64,000 nt of DNA from NCBI GenBank assembly GCA_021307315.1, contig JAJSPD010000077.1, positions 124,001-188,000 on the forward strand. The letters are read 5' to 3'. Shown here piece after piece: positions 47,664-59,579 of the stretch. Below the pieces are notes generated by a model that did not search any database, was not told the DNA's origin, and saw only the letters and a list, made by a program, of their open reading frames with translations. The position numbers and the translations under genes are program-made. This stretch comes from Bisporella sp. PMI_857. Lineage: Eukaryota; Ascomycota; Leotiomycetes; Helotiales; Helotiaceae. Positions within the stretch are counted from its first letter, which is position 1; every line of letters begins with the position of its first letter.

Positions 47664-49273
47664 ATGTCCGAGGACAAAACGGAGGCGCATCAGGGACCAT
47701 CGGTCACGCAAGTTCTGTCGTCCGAGAAGTACAACAATTGGTCTTTCGATAACTCTGTTGTTCGATTATATTCCATTCTGGTGCCCGCATGTCTTGTGGT
47801 TTGCGCCACAAATGGCTTTGACAGCTCTTTGCTCAATGGTCTTCAGTCTGGTACGTGTGCATTTTGTGAAGATAACGTTCAGGTGCTAATACCTGCCAAG
47901 TCAATGCATGGAAAGAGACCTTCCATCATCCTAAAGGTGCAATCCTGGGGTTCATGACAGCCTCATATCCCCTTGGCGCCGTGCTCTCCACGCCGTTCTC
48001 TGCTCCTATATCCGATAGATTTGGTCGCAGGTGGACAATCCTCTTCGGAAGCATCATCATGGTCGCTGGCACCATCATGCAAGCCGCCTCAAACACAATC
48101 GGTGTGTTCATAGGCGCCCGTATCATTGTTGGCTTCGGAATCACTCTTGCACTTGCGACTGGCCCCATTCTCATCTCCGAGCTTGCTCATCCACGCCACC
48201 GCGTTGTCTTTACAGCTCTCTACAATACGAGTTGGTACCTAGGAGCACTTTGCGTAGCGTGGATTACATACGCCTCTGTAAATATCAACAATTCCTGGTC
48301 CTGGCGTCTCCCAACCTCCATACAAGCCCTTCCCGCAGTTCTGCAAATCATATTCATCTTCTTCCTCCCCGAATCACCTCGCTGGCTCATCTACAAAGAT
48401 CGCTGTGAGGAGGCCCTCCAGATCTTGATCAAATATCACGGCGATGGCGATGCACAAGATGAGCTCGTTCATGCTGAGTACCGCGAGATCACCGAGACAT
48501 TGCGGGCAGAGAAGGAAATCAAATCCGCGGGCTTAAAGCTATTTATTTCATCACCTTCAAACCGCAGAAGGATTCTTATTCTAGTTTCGCTCGCAGTCGC
48601 AGGACAGTGGTCTGGAAACGGCCTGGTCTCATACTACCTCTCGAAAATCCTGGCCACCATTGGCATCAAGAACCAGCGCAAACAAACCTTCATCAACGGC
48701 CTTCTAACAACGACCAACTGGTGCACAGCCGTCTTTGCCGCGTTCATGACGGGCAAGGTCCAGAGGAGAAAGATGTTCGTGCTAGGCGGTATCGGAATGT
48801 TTCTCACCTTTTCCGCCTTGACCATCAGTGTCGGCCTCTACAATGAGCGAAACTCTTCCGCTGCAGGTAGAGCGGCTTTGGGATTTGTCTTCATCTACTA
48901 CACCACATACAACATCTGTCTCAATCCGCTCTTCTACTTATACCCGGCTGAGATCCTTCCATACAGGATGCGCGCCATGGGCATGAGCATTCTAGTCTTC
49001 TCAAATAAACTAGCGCTGTTCTTTAACCAGCTAGTGAACCCTGTTGGACTCGATAGCATTGGCTGGAAATACTACTTTGTGTTTGTAGGGTGGATTGCGG
49101 TCGAGACGTCCATCTTTTATTTCGCTTATCCGGAGACTTTGGGGCATAGTTTGGAAGGTATTGGTCAAATCTTTGATAGGATCGATGAAAAGGCGGCAAA
49201 GAAAGCGGAAAAGGGCTTCACGGACGTGGAGCATGTTTCTAATGTAGCTATTTCGTTGCCGGAGAAGCAGTAA
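47664..49273 (+). CDS. MFS sugar transporter, lactose/cellodextrin permease-like, 519 aa
   Basis: This is a plasma-membrane proton symporter of the sugar-porter family. Exons are 47664-47850 and 47901-49273, with a 50-nt GT-AG intron; the sum is 1560 nt. Splicing joins NGLQS to VNAWKETFHHPKGAILG, which is typical of the LAC12/CDT-2-like branch. Visible signatures are DRFGRR after TM2, a PESPRWL motif after TM6, NGLLTTTNW in TM7, and PAEILPYRMRAMG after TM10. About twelve hydrophobic segments are present. It is convergent with the intracellular-type GH3 beta-glucosidase at 49906-52854, so imported beta-linked disaccharides could be hydrolysed inside the cell. The substrate is inferred, not shown. 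Confidence 0.9.
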
Positions 49274-49905
49274 CGTGGGTTGGGCTGCAGGTGGCTCCCT
49301 CTTTACATGTGATGATCAGACCATATGACATAGCTTGCTTAGTTCTGAGTAAGAGATTTCAGAAGTTTGGTGCACCAAGGTTTAATTCTTGTAACCAGCT
49401 ATTGGTAGAATGGAAAGAATTAGTATTGAAAGGATATTGGACCATTGTTCTTAACTATGTGCTTTTTAACCAGCAGACTATTGGATAATTCAATATGCCA
49501 TTCATCATATCATGCCATCAATCCCCTATCCACCATCGCTAGCATAGTATACTCTCGCGCGCCGACTCTTGGATTCTACGCTTAGGTAGTGGTTTGCTTT
49601 GGAGATCTTTATTTTTACTCAGGTATTTCGGAATGTTTCAGGCGTAAAACCTTCAAAGAACTGATTGATACTTCTAACTACTAATTGCACTTCTATAACC
49701 TCACAAGATCTACACTATTCACACCGAGAGCCACAACTACATCATAGTACTCGAAGATCTCCGATGTTGAGTCTGGTAAGTATCTTCCCAAAACGGCTCT
49801 CCTTCCGTTAGATGTAAACATCCGCCTAGCAAAATGAAGTTGGGTTTGATAAGCCCCAGACTAGGAAAAGTATGTATAACTCCCATGTGCAACAAAAGCA
49901 ACAAT
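49274..49905. other. Convergent 3' intergenic region
   Basis: This lies between the transporter stop and the GH3 stop; it holds both 3' untranslated regions. A palindrome-like gcgcgcc sits near 49557. No gene was seen. Confidence 0.5.
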
Positions 49906-52854
49906 CTAACCCCTTACATATCTCTCAGCGGTACAGAACTCAGCAACAACCCCCATATCTCTGCTATGCCGCGCAGCTAAGACTTCAAACGCTGCATTCC
50001 CATCCACAACCCACTTATGCGGCTTATCATCCCAATACGCGACACTGACCCAGTCCAACGTAGTCCTAGCCGTGACCCTCTGTCCCGGCTCAACAAACAC
50101 CTTTTCCCAACCCTTCAACTCCCTTACAGGCCTGACCAGCCCCTGGGTAGATATTTGCGTAACATAGAACTGCACAACCTCCTTCCCAGCCACATGCCCG
50201 ACATTCACAACATCGACTTCTATCTCGATCGAAGCGGAAGGATCCCGAGCTAGATCCAGTTTTGTGGTGCTGAGACGAATATTTGAGAATTCGAAGGAGG
50301 TGTATGATAAGCCGAAGCCGAAGGGAAATTGAGGTTCTATTTTGAGCCAGTCGTAATATCTGTACCCAGCGAAGATGCCCTCGCCGTAAACAACAGTGTC
50401 ATTTCCGCCTGGGTAGTTGAGGTATGATGGGTTGTCTTCGTAGCGGCGGGGAAAAGTAATGGGGAGCTTGCCGCATGGATTGACAGTGCCCAGGAGGACG
50501 TCAGCCAATGCATTTGCATGCTCTTGTCCTTGGTACCATGCCTGTTTCGCTTAGTTAGCAATTTATTCCAGGTTTTGTTATGTGAGGACCATGGAGTTAA
50601 CTCACCTGTACAAATGTTGAAAGGCGGTCTATCCAAGGCATGGCGATTGGGGACCCCGTTTGATTCACCAATATACTATCGGGCTTGACGTCAAGGATTG
50701 CTGAGATCAATTCATTTGACACTCCTGGAAGTGCGTAACTCGGCTGGTCGCTCGTCTCAGACTCCCATTCTGCGTCCTTACCAAAGACCATGATGACGAC
50801 ATCACTGTTACGAGCCAGATCAACGGCAGCACCGAAAAGGTCCTCTTTAACCTCCTCGATGAATCCGATCCGTCCGCCGTCTTTGACTTCCTCTCGAGGC
50901 AAGTCTCCATTTGGTGTGATGTCGTATGGTTGAGACTCTCGGCTGATTGACTCTAGTTGTAGCTCGTAAGATCGACCTGCTTCCATTGGGATGTCGATGC
51001 GTTCTTCAGGTGATCCGTAACTCATGAAGAGTGCGGACTTGGGAGAGTCCCAATGGCGGTCGATATCGAGGAGTATTTTACCGTCAAGCATTAGCTTTGC
51101 TGGGCCGCAAGTGGAGAGTGAAAGCGTGTGCATCCCAGTGGTTTTTGGGGTTAGGGTCGTTCGAGCACGATATGAATACCGTTTTCCATTCATCAACTCC
51201 GCAGGGAGAGCATCATAACAGACCAGGAAGGAGCTACGGCGATTTTCTATGTACAGGGGAGTACCAGAGTGCTGCATGTTCGTCCAGTATGACATTGTAA
51301 AACCCGACTCACCTGTAACTGGATCCCTCATAATTGTAGGGTCGATGAGTGGAATGTATCGATGCATCCGCATGCCTGCCGCGTGCTGAACGTCGATTTT
51401 CAAGCCATAGCTGTCGAGTGCCATCTTGATGGAATCGAACGGCGTGGTACGGTAGTGGGGAACCAAATTTGAACTCCCGCCACCGGACTGAATCGCCCTT
51501 CCTGCATTTGGGCCAATAATAGCGACACGCATATTCTCCCTTAACTTCAATGGAAGTGAAGTCGTCTCATTTTTCAGCAAAACAATGCCTAAAAATGTTA
51601 GTCATCTTTGAGAGTTTTAATGCCTATTCGGAAAATCTACCCTCAGCTGCACTTCGACGAAGAATAGTCCTATGTTCAGGCAAGTCAATTGCTTGCTCCT
51701 TTGGCTCCTTCCAATCTGGCTCTACACTCTTCCCTGTCTTATGTAAAAGCTCGAGAACTCTGATGGCGCATCTCTCAATGTCTGATTCATCGACGAATCC
51801 ATTTCGGTACGCCTCAATTAGGTACTTGCCCCTCCGCCGAACAGGACCTGGCATTTCAAGATCCATTCTGCCTAGATATCAACTGAATGCTTTTTCTTAT
51901 ATTCAGGTGATTGCTTACCCTGCCTTAATGCTAGGAACAATCGTATTAGTACCAAACCAGTCACTCATTACAAGGCCATCCCAGCCCCATTCCTCTCTAA
52001 GGATATCCTTCAATAGAATTGCATTTGCTGAACTAAAAGTTCCATTCACCTTGTTGTATGCTGTCATGAGGGTCCACGGATTGCTTTCCCTGATAGCAAT
52101 TTCAAATGGCTGTAGGTGAATCTCGCGCAACGCTCTTTCCGGGATGATAGCGTCGACAAAAAATCTGCGTGTTTCTTGATCGTTAGCAGCGAAGTGCTTG
52201 ATGCAAGCACCAATGCCAGCAGATTGGATCGTATTGATGTATGTAGCAGCAAGTTTGCCACTCAGAAAGGGGTCCTCGCTATACGCTTCGAAATTTCGCC
52301 CACCCAGTGGCGTTCTCGGAATACACACTGCACCGAACATCTTAGTATAAGACACAAGCGGGAGCGGAGGGCTAAAACTGGGAGTGACATTACCTGTTGG
52401 CCCGAGCAAGACATCTACGCCCTTACTCCTGCATTCTGCAATCAGAATCTCGCTCACGGCTTTGATTAAATCCAAATCCCAAGTCGCTGCCAGCGAAACT
52501 CTACTCAAGTTAGCATTCACTAGCCAGAGCGCGTCGTTTCGGAATCACCTGCCCAGTAGGCAACGATGCAGCGCTGACACCGTCAGCAAATAAGCCTCCC
52601 CGAACGCCAACTGGACCATCCGAAAATTTCATCTTGGAAACTCCAACTCGAGGGATTGCTTCGGTACGCCACAAGTCACTGCCCGCGAGGAGCTGTACTT
52701 TCTCCTCCAAGGTTAATTGGGCCAAGATCCTTGCCGCGAAGGTCTTCGCTCCGTCATTCTGAGTCCTTGACGGACCCAAATTCGACTTTACGCCATTATC
52801 GACACTTTTTATGTGGCGGTAGTCTTGCGCGTTTGAGTCTGTGTTGAAAACCAT
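49906..52854 (-). CDS. GH3 beta-glucosidase with PA14 domain, intracellular type, 887 aa
   Basis: Exons are 52854-52553, 52500-52394, 52327-51919, 51867-51641, 51588-50606 and 50541-49906; the sum is 2664 nt or 888 codons. The N-terminal (beta/alpha)8 barrel has the nucleophile Asp in VMSDWFG near residue 257, and the substrate-binding KHFAANDQE and LGGRNFEAYSEDP blocks. A PA14 insert lies at about 430-545 within the C-terminal alpha/beta domain. A fibronectin III-like end follows FPFGFGLSYTSFEF. There is no signal peptide, so it should act in the cytosol on imported glucosides. Intron 1 (52501-52552) starts GC rather than GT (GG|GCAGGT) and is needed to read LPTG|VSLAATW; other introns are GT-AG. 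It lies next to a sugar transporter and a Zn2Cys6 regulator. Confidence 0.9.
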
Positions 52855-53310
52855 GGTGAAGTGTGGTGAGAATCATGTTCATGTGGGCATATCCCAACCT
52901 GATGCAAGCAGCAGCATATATGTGACGGATGGCCGTTTCAGGTACATTGGAAGTTTACAAAGTCTAATCATCTTAGGGTTAGAGGATGAAGCCCGCTGCT
53001 CCCCGGTGCGCTCCTCCAATGACTCTTTGGAAGTATAGACATGGAAATGCCCAGGGGCGGAGAGATAGTCCGATCCCTGCAGGCGGGGGAAGTGGGCCCA
53101 CATGCATAGCCTTCAATTCCTTTCCCCTCCTCTCTTCCCCGGCATTGTAAAAACAATACTACGGATGGAAGAGTTAAGACCACTGGGCTGTTGTGTAATA
53201 GCGATACTACCTATTATGATCTAATAGGAGCACATTCCCCTGCACGGAGTCATCCTATTATGCCACAACTTGAAGGATACGAACACTGATGGGGAAAATT
53301 CTGCTGAATT
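52855..53310. promoter_or_regulatory. Promoter region of the GH3 gene
   Basis: 456 bp lie between the GH3 start and the stop of the upstream Zn2Cys6 gene on the same strand. No domain-bearing frame is present. CCGG- and CGG-containing motifs (cggcgg-like spacings near 53085 and 53140 on either strand) could bind a zinc-cluster factor, but I cannot assign a site. Confidence 0.4.
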
Positions 53311-55790
53311 TTAAGAGGACTGAACATGATCTAAATGACGCAGAATCTCCATATCCTTTGCAACAATTGGCGACAACGGCGCAACCTCAGCCTCCATCCG
53401 ACGTTGCACATAAGTAATGATGTGAACCTCTTTCGGAAGGATCAAGGCTATATCTTCATACTCGTGCATTGCCATAAGCTTAATTAGAATCGCGGCGGCG
53501 AAGAAACTGGATAGGTATCACAGTGTGAGTCTACTAATTTTGGAGTGAAAGTCTAGGCAATGCCCAGGTAAGACAGGACATGGATGGCAGCGTACCTTCT
53601 ACATGGGTTGATAGGAACCTGAGTAGTAGCAAAACTATCCCAAAGAACCCCTGCATGCAACGGTCCTTGGATTGCCGCCCTGAGCGAGATCTCTGCGCCT
53701 CGTTTATCTTCCTCTGTGATACTATTCGCATCATCTACATGCAGAATTTTGTAAACAAACGCTCTGAATATGATCGCCTTAGCTGCGCAATACCGTGCCT
53801 TCAGGAACCCGAGAAGCTTTTCACGAACCGAGCGCTTAAATGGTGTCAGCATGTGTTCATATTCCAACGGCAATTCGTCTATGTTTGGGAAGAGCAGGGA
53901 TGGAGGGAGATGCGTTCTCCAGCTCTCTAGTTGGTGATCAAGCTCTTGAATTATACTCGCTATAGGAGCTGCCATTGAGCCGGGTGAGGATTTATCGAGT
54001 AGATCGGAAGTGTTAGGGGCGTCGGCATCATCCTCTACTCTTAGTTAGCCATGAATGAAACAAACTGTTAATGGAGAGACTAAAGCTCAGAAGTCACATA
54101 CTACTGTTGTATATGTAGGAATGAATTCGGTTCAAGAGCCTCCTCAAGGCAATCTGAGCAAGCAGGACAAAGTTGTAATCGTCCACCGAATCGATAATTT
54201 CAGTTCCATCTTGAAATGGGAGAGGGATGAGATTTTCGAAACGGCTGATACCAGTTGGGGGGAATTCCAGTTCAGCAAGAATCTGGCTACGATGATGTTA
54301 TTTCTTGGTAGTTTTTGTGGATATACAAAAATTCACCTTTCTTGGAGATACGCAACCCAATAAATTTGCGACTGTAATGGACTTACTCGCGGCTCACTAA
54401 TGCCTGTAATAAGTAAAGGGTCACTATTTGGAAAAGAGCCGTCATAGAACATACACTTGAAGCAAGATCATGATTGTCATGCAAGCTTGATGCACAGCAT
54501 TCCAGTGCTCATAGATCCGCATTTTATGTGACCAAAAAACTCTTTTGGCATATTTTAGTATTCGTACGCAGTTGCCGAAAAATTAAGATAAAAAAAATCT
54601 TAACACGAAAGGAATCGAGAATATCTCGATGCAAATTGAGAGAATACTATACATACCCCACCAGTAAGAAAGCCTGACACGATTTCCAAGTTATGCTAGC
54701 TTCGGCTTGCAATATTGCGTTTCCAAGGATGAAAAATTCCTGAGCAATGTCGAAAGTCTCTCCAGGATCATCACCATCTCCATCCATTCGATGTTGCCAT
54801 ATTCTATCTCCAATATCAATGGCAGACAGAGCTCCCAAGGCAAAGACAAGGAGAACAATGCTCGTGTTCACATTCAACCCAAAGCCATCGCTGAGAACAA
54901 CATTCAGAATATGTTCTTGAAAATTGGCTTTGGTTAATACCGGAGTATGAGGATGCGAATTTTCAAAGTAGTAACGAGTGAGTAACCTTATCTCGTGCAA
55001 TGTAAGTCTGTCTAACCACCCAGCCTCTCCTGGTGCTGTGAAGATGTTTTGGAGTGAGATTGCAGCGGTCAGTTGCTTGGGTCGCGCCAGCTCAACCTTC
55101 AGAGGATATCCGACGTCTTGATGCAGGGATATATTCTTAAAGTACGGCCACGATAAGATGTTTTGCGGTGGCGTGGAGTGCCGGAAGGGAATGGCGAGTC
55201 CAAGCTCCTGGATTTCGATAGATGAACATGTTTGGGCGTGCTCCGGATATAATCCATCGGCTCTGTGACTGGGTAAAGATGGCGAAGTCGAAACCTCTCC
55301 GAACTGCGACGTGGAGTTGCCAAAGTGAGCCGCTGGCAGAGCAGATGGAGACCGACCATCATTTGGAAAAGTTGTTGATGTCGTATGAACCACGTCATCT
55401 AGGAGACGATTGTCTAGCATGCCCTTTTTATACAGACCATCTATCTTAGCTTCTATTCGCGTCAGAGTAGTCTGGATAGCTGGAAGCGCAGTATATTTCC
55501 TAAAAGGCACGCGGCCATAGAGTTTAATTAATTTGAAAATAAGTAACTATCTATAGTATAATGGTCTTACCTAGCATTGTTTTCTGTATAGACACAAGGA
55601 AGCTTCAATCTCTCACAACGGCCGCAACTGGGCCGGCCCTCATCGCACTTGGACTTTCTCTGCCGACAACATTCGCAGGCCTCCAAGGATTAGTTAGCAA
55701 CCGCAGCTTTCCCCTGAGGTCGAGGACGGATACATTTGCCGCCATCCTTCTTCCACTTGTCTGGGACTCTGATACAAGTGCATCAGACAT
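53311..55790 (-). CDS. Zn2Cys6 fungal-specific transcription factor, 658 aa
   Basis: Eight exons: 55790-55734, 55680-55571, 55499-54657, 54541-54455, 54396-54337, 54286-54102, 54034-53596 and 53506-53311. The sum is 1977 nt or 659 codons. Intron 1 removal joins MAAN to ACECCRQRKSKCDEG and gives a perfect C-x2-C-x6-C-x6-C-x2-C-x6-C cluster at residues 21-48. A Fungal_trans domain follows (LARPKQLTAAISLQNIF, EIRLLTRYYFENSHPHTPV, then WNAVHQACMTIM, QIYWVAYLQES, ILAELEFPPTGISRFE). All introns are GT-AG with CTAAC-like branches, and the long 115-nt intron 3 is the weakest junction. It is upstream of, and co-oriented with, the GH3 gene, so it is the natural candidate regulator of the saccharide cluster. 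Confidence 0.88.
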
Positions 55791-56082
55791 GCTTTCTATA
55801 TTGCAGGCTCCAAGCTGACTGACGAATGAAAATTGGGTTCAGGGTGGTCGCTAATGCATAGATGCACATATGTATAATGATCAATTTCATGAAAGAGCGG
55901 GGTGTATTTTCGGTAGGAATAGAATTCGTTTAAGGTTTGATTGGCACGTGATTACAGGTCCTTTTTACCGTTTTTGAATAGTAGAGTAAAATCACGATAT
56001 CACGTAATCGGAGTTTTTCCCGCACCTGGGGTGCGGCCAATCAGATTGAATTGAAATATTTTTCATTTTATATAATAAAATA
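55791..56082. other. Upstream region of the Zn2Cys6 gene
   Basis: Presumed promoter, turning AT-rich toward the foldback element. No gene. Confidence 0.45.
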
Positions 56083-56286
56083 TACGGCAAATATCTCATA
56101 TACCACCATTTGCCTGTATTATTTCTGAAATACCACACTTTTGTTTGGACTCTTTCTCATATACCACACTTGTGGTATATGAGATAAAAGCACGTAAAGC
56201 AATGGGATATGAGAAAGAGTCCAAACAAAAGTGTGGTATTTCAGAAATAATACAGGCAAATGGTGGTATATGAGATATTTGCCGTA
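56083..56286. repeat. Foldback element with 80-bp perfect arms and a nested palindrome
   Basis: Left arm 56083-56162 and right arm 56207-56286 are perfect reverse complements, separated by a 44-bp loop. The inner end of the left arm and the loop form a second hairpin: ctcatataccaca is followed two bases later by its complement tgtggtatatgag (56155-56182). The motif ATACCAC recurs in each arm. The flanks are AT-rich and no clear target duplication was found. It is probably a foldback transposon or MITE; transcribed, it would give an 80-bp double-stranded hairpin. Confidence 0.9.
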
Positions 56287-57897
56287 AAATATAAAATAAA
56301 GTATTTTTAAATATTGCGTGAAATAATTGTGATTTTTTTATTTTTCTTTTACGACTTAACTTTAATTAAACGATATTTTTGTACAAAATTTGTATATATA
56401 TATACAAATCTTGGATATGTAGTGTGTTTCACTTTTTTGAGGCTTAATTGGTTCATCGTTAATGAGTCAGCCTCACGTGTAAAAAACCCCAGTTTTGGCT
56501 CGCTTACTAATCAGAGTCCCTGCAGCCAAGCGTCTAGCGTAGCGCTAATAGTATACGATTTAATCGATTTTATTTTACCTGGCTCTTTTCTTGCTGAGAG
56601 TATTAAATTTCCCTGGGACCTTCCAGGGAATTTTGAGGAGGCACATGACCCGGAAAACTTGGCAAAATCATATGACAGTGGCAGATTTTCCGGGAGAAGT
56701 TGCCATATTATATAGATATATATATAATATTGAAAAATGAACAAAATGATGCCCGGGTCTTTGGCATGGATTAGCTTAAATATATGACTCTATGCCAGCT
56801 TCTTGTTCTACACCACTTTATCAAGCTTAAGCTAGAGCAATAATTAGTCATCATAATTTATTTGGTTTTAGGTTGGAATTGAAGCAGATAGGTCAACCCT
56901 TCCGTCTTTACTATTGTGGCATTTCACAAAGAGGTAGTTAGTCGATCATATAGGATTTCAATTCGGTGAACTTGAGAAGCGGATCAGATCCAAACCTAAT
57001 AGAGGAGGTGCTCAAACCGCAACAATCTAGATCTTCACAGCGCTTCTCCATACAGCCAAGAACAAGCCTATTTAGCGCTGAGTAACTAAATTAGAATCCC
57101 TACTTGGTGCCTGCATCTAGATCTACACGAGCCGCAACCGCTTCTGATTCCGGGGATGTTCGCCATAAAGAGACTAAGTCCCGAATCAGGATGATGAGTA
57201 AGGCTCTTGGCAACCCTTTTCCATGTAATACACCTGTTCATTAATTTCGGGGTCGCAAAAGTGGGTTCAGTGGAAGACCACGCACGGGAGAGAGCGCAAC
57301 TAAACTTAATTCTCCTGCATTACGAACTTCAAAATTCGCCAATGCCAAGAGGCTCTACTTCTATGCCTTGCATGTTCTTAGCGGATAGGAGAATTTGACA
57401 TGGAGGATATGCACCGAACAGCAGTGTGCAGAACATCACCAGTATGAGAAAATCATGATTGTCCAATTCTCATACCTAAGAATATAAAGCTTTCGGACCT
57501 GAGATATTAAGCTTATCCTTCAGAAACCGCAGTGGGAACTCCCAAGGTACATAGGTAAATATACAGTAGAAAGTGAGGTAACCTCGTGCGCCCTGCTGAA
57601 CCCTAACTCTTTCGTATCTGTACTGTGATTATCCAAGCAAAGGATAAAATTCTTCTCCGGTAGAAAGAATCCACAACGGAGCAGCCGAGTTTAGGAGATT
57701 TCTGGAGCTAGTCGAAGCAATCGCTGAAGGAGGAGCATCTGAAAACATATATAAATCCAGAGATTGCCCCTCTGCGAATCCTCCAAATCTCCATCCTCGT
57801 TCTCGTCATCTTTCAATCACTCGATATCCTCTCTCTACCTGAGCATTTCACAAAACGAATTCCACACTCGTCACTTCGAAACTAGCTCTCAGGCAAA
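56287..57897. other. AT-rich region, no confident gene
   Basis: An open frame of 133 codons at 56314-56715 lacks any domain and has an AT-driven composition at its start. I do not call it. The remainder to 57740 shows nothing recognised. Confidence 0.4.
57748..57755 (+). promoter_or_regulatory. TATA box of the small secreted protein gene
   Basis: A perfect TATATAAA lies 143 bases before the ATG at 57898. It is followed by a CT-rich stretch (57770-57850), the usual layout of a strongly expressed fungal promoter. Confidence 0.65.
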
Positions 57898-58394
57898 ATG
57901 CTCTCCTCCAAATGCATCTCGATCATTGCCATCATGGTAACAAGCGCCATGAGCTCTCCCACTGGTACACCCCAATCCATCTCGAACATGAGAAAAAAAG
58001 GAGAGCACTGACCCCAACCGCAGCGCTTCCTCTCCTTCCACGTGACGCCAACGGCGACGTGATTGATACCAGCGTAGAACCTCGTGCAGGAGCAGCCCGC
58101 TACTTAAACTTCTACAAAGATGACAACTGCCAGAACTTCATCTCCCAAATCGAGGTTGTTCCAGGCATGTACTCGTGGGATGGATGCGATGAGGCTGTAT
58201 CGGGCGCCAACTCAGCTTTTGCGTATTTCTACAGTGGGCAATCTGTCAAATTGAATTTTGGTGGGTTGAGAGAGTGGAGCAGTGCGTCATCGAACTTTTA
58301 TTGTCTTCCACATGAGCAGAAGGTGCTTAAGGATGGATGTCAAGGGAGACCAGGAAAGAGCGGGATTAAGGGATACTCAATTTCTTCAAAGTAG
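57898..58394 (+). CDS. Small secreted cysteine-containing protein, 145 aa
   Basis: Exons are 57898-57964 and 58024-58394, with a 59-nt GT-AG intron carrying CACTGAC; the sum is 438 nt. I preferred this model over the uninterrupted frame from 57912 because it gives a signal peptide (MLSSKCISIIAIMVTSAMS). The mature part has four cysteines (DDNCQ, WDGCD, FYCLP, DGCQG), likely two disulfides, and Tyr/Ser/Gly-rich strands such as ARYLNFYKDDNCQNF. I do not recognise the family. Its size, secretion and promoter strength fit an effector-like or surface protein. Function is unknown. Confidence 0.7.
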
Positions 58395-59579
58395 AGTAGA
58401 TCACTCATATATGAGAGATGTTCGGGTTGAAGGACTTCGCTTGATGTTAATTAGAGAAGTGGTTGGTGCGGTTGAGGACCTTGGAGCTGGCTTTCGTTTA
58501 TTTATTTGTCAGGTGTTAACTCCTTTTGAAAATTATATAGTCCTAATAACTTGGTTGTGGTGGCTATCTAATGAAGGCAATATGATTTGGGTGGAGTGAT
58601 GTGGGTGAAAAAATTCTCCCTTGCCAAAAAACCGCAGTAAGGTAGATAGGATAGAGTGGCACATATCAGCTTCATTAATATTAAGACTAACCTCTACCAT
58701 TTCTACTACGCCCTGAATCGTTTACTTATACCCAGCTCTGGCTAACCCTTACAAATTGAAATCCGGAACTCTACCGAACCCTTATTACTCCTTGGTACGC
58801 GACATTCTTGCGCCTGGCAGTTTATATACGCCTGTGTTTACAAGGGTGTTTTGAGTATCAATTTGGGACTTTAAATAAGTCACTTTCAATGTTTTTTGGG
58901 CTATTGTATCGCTAGGAAAGCGATACAAGAGTTGATAGATATTTCGAGGCAACTTGACAATTCGGCTTTTCAACTATGTATAAGGATCTTGGTCAATCTA
59001 GCTTACATTGGTTAAATAGTTCAGAAGTCGTTCTACAGTTTTCTGAAATTTAGCTTCTTACAATAATATTGGAGTTGGGAATAGTTTCAAAATGTATATT
59101 CCGGAACGCTATGTTCTTCTCCTAAACGCTACGATATTAAAACGCAATAAACTTACCGGAGTAAACTTATTTTATAGCCTTAGCCATGATATTAAATTCA
59201 CTGCTTATTTTGATGCTAAGTCTTTCTGTTGCAAAGATGCAAGCCCCGTAGCGCAACATTGGTGCCTTTGTAGTTGCCAGCTCATGCGTGAGTGACTTTT
59301 GGGAGTCGTCGCCTGACTTCTTTGAAACCTTGTGCACAAATCCCAATGGCCAACTGGAGTTAGAGGCGGGCGATGGAGTCTTGCCAACTCCGCACTTACC
59401 GGTCAGACGCTTGTAGGGTCGTAACGTTGAAATGATGCGGCGCTGCCTAAGGTTAAACTGTGCATGAGTTCCTGCAACTGTTTGGTGAAACAACACCGCG
59501 CCTCACCTCTACTTCTCACATTTTGCTTTATTGTTCCTATTACTTGGAATTGAAGCTCAGCGATATATTAGCCGCCATT
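58395..59579. other. Intergenic, no gene seen
   Basis: Short frames on both strands without domains. It contains the promoter of the SnoaL-like gene at the right. Confidence 0.5.

Noticed and set aside
47391..47957. 188-codon frame covering the transporter start
   Set aside because: The same frame contains exon 1 but reads through the intron; the ATG at 47664 and the intron at 47851-47900 give the true permease N-terminus.
56314..56715. 133-codon frame after the foldback element
   Set aside because: Composition driven by AT-rich DNA, no domain, no splice or promoter support.
57912..58394. Uninterrupted 160-codon frame for the small secreted protein
   Set aside because: It gives no signal peptide; the two-exon model with a branch site does and has correct phase.
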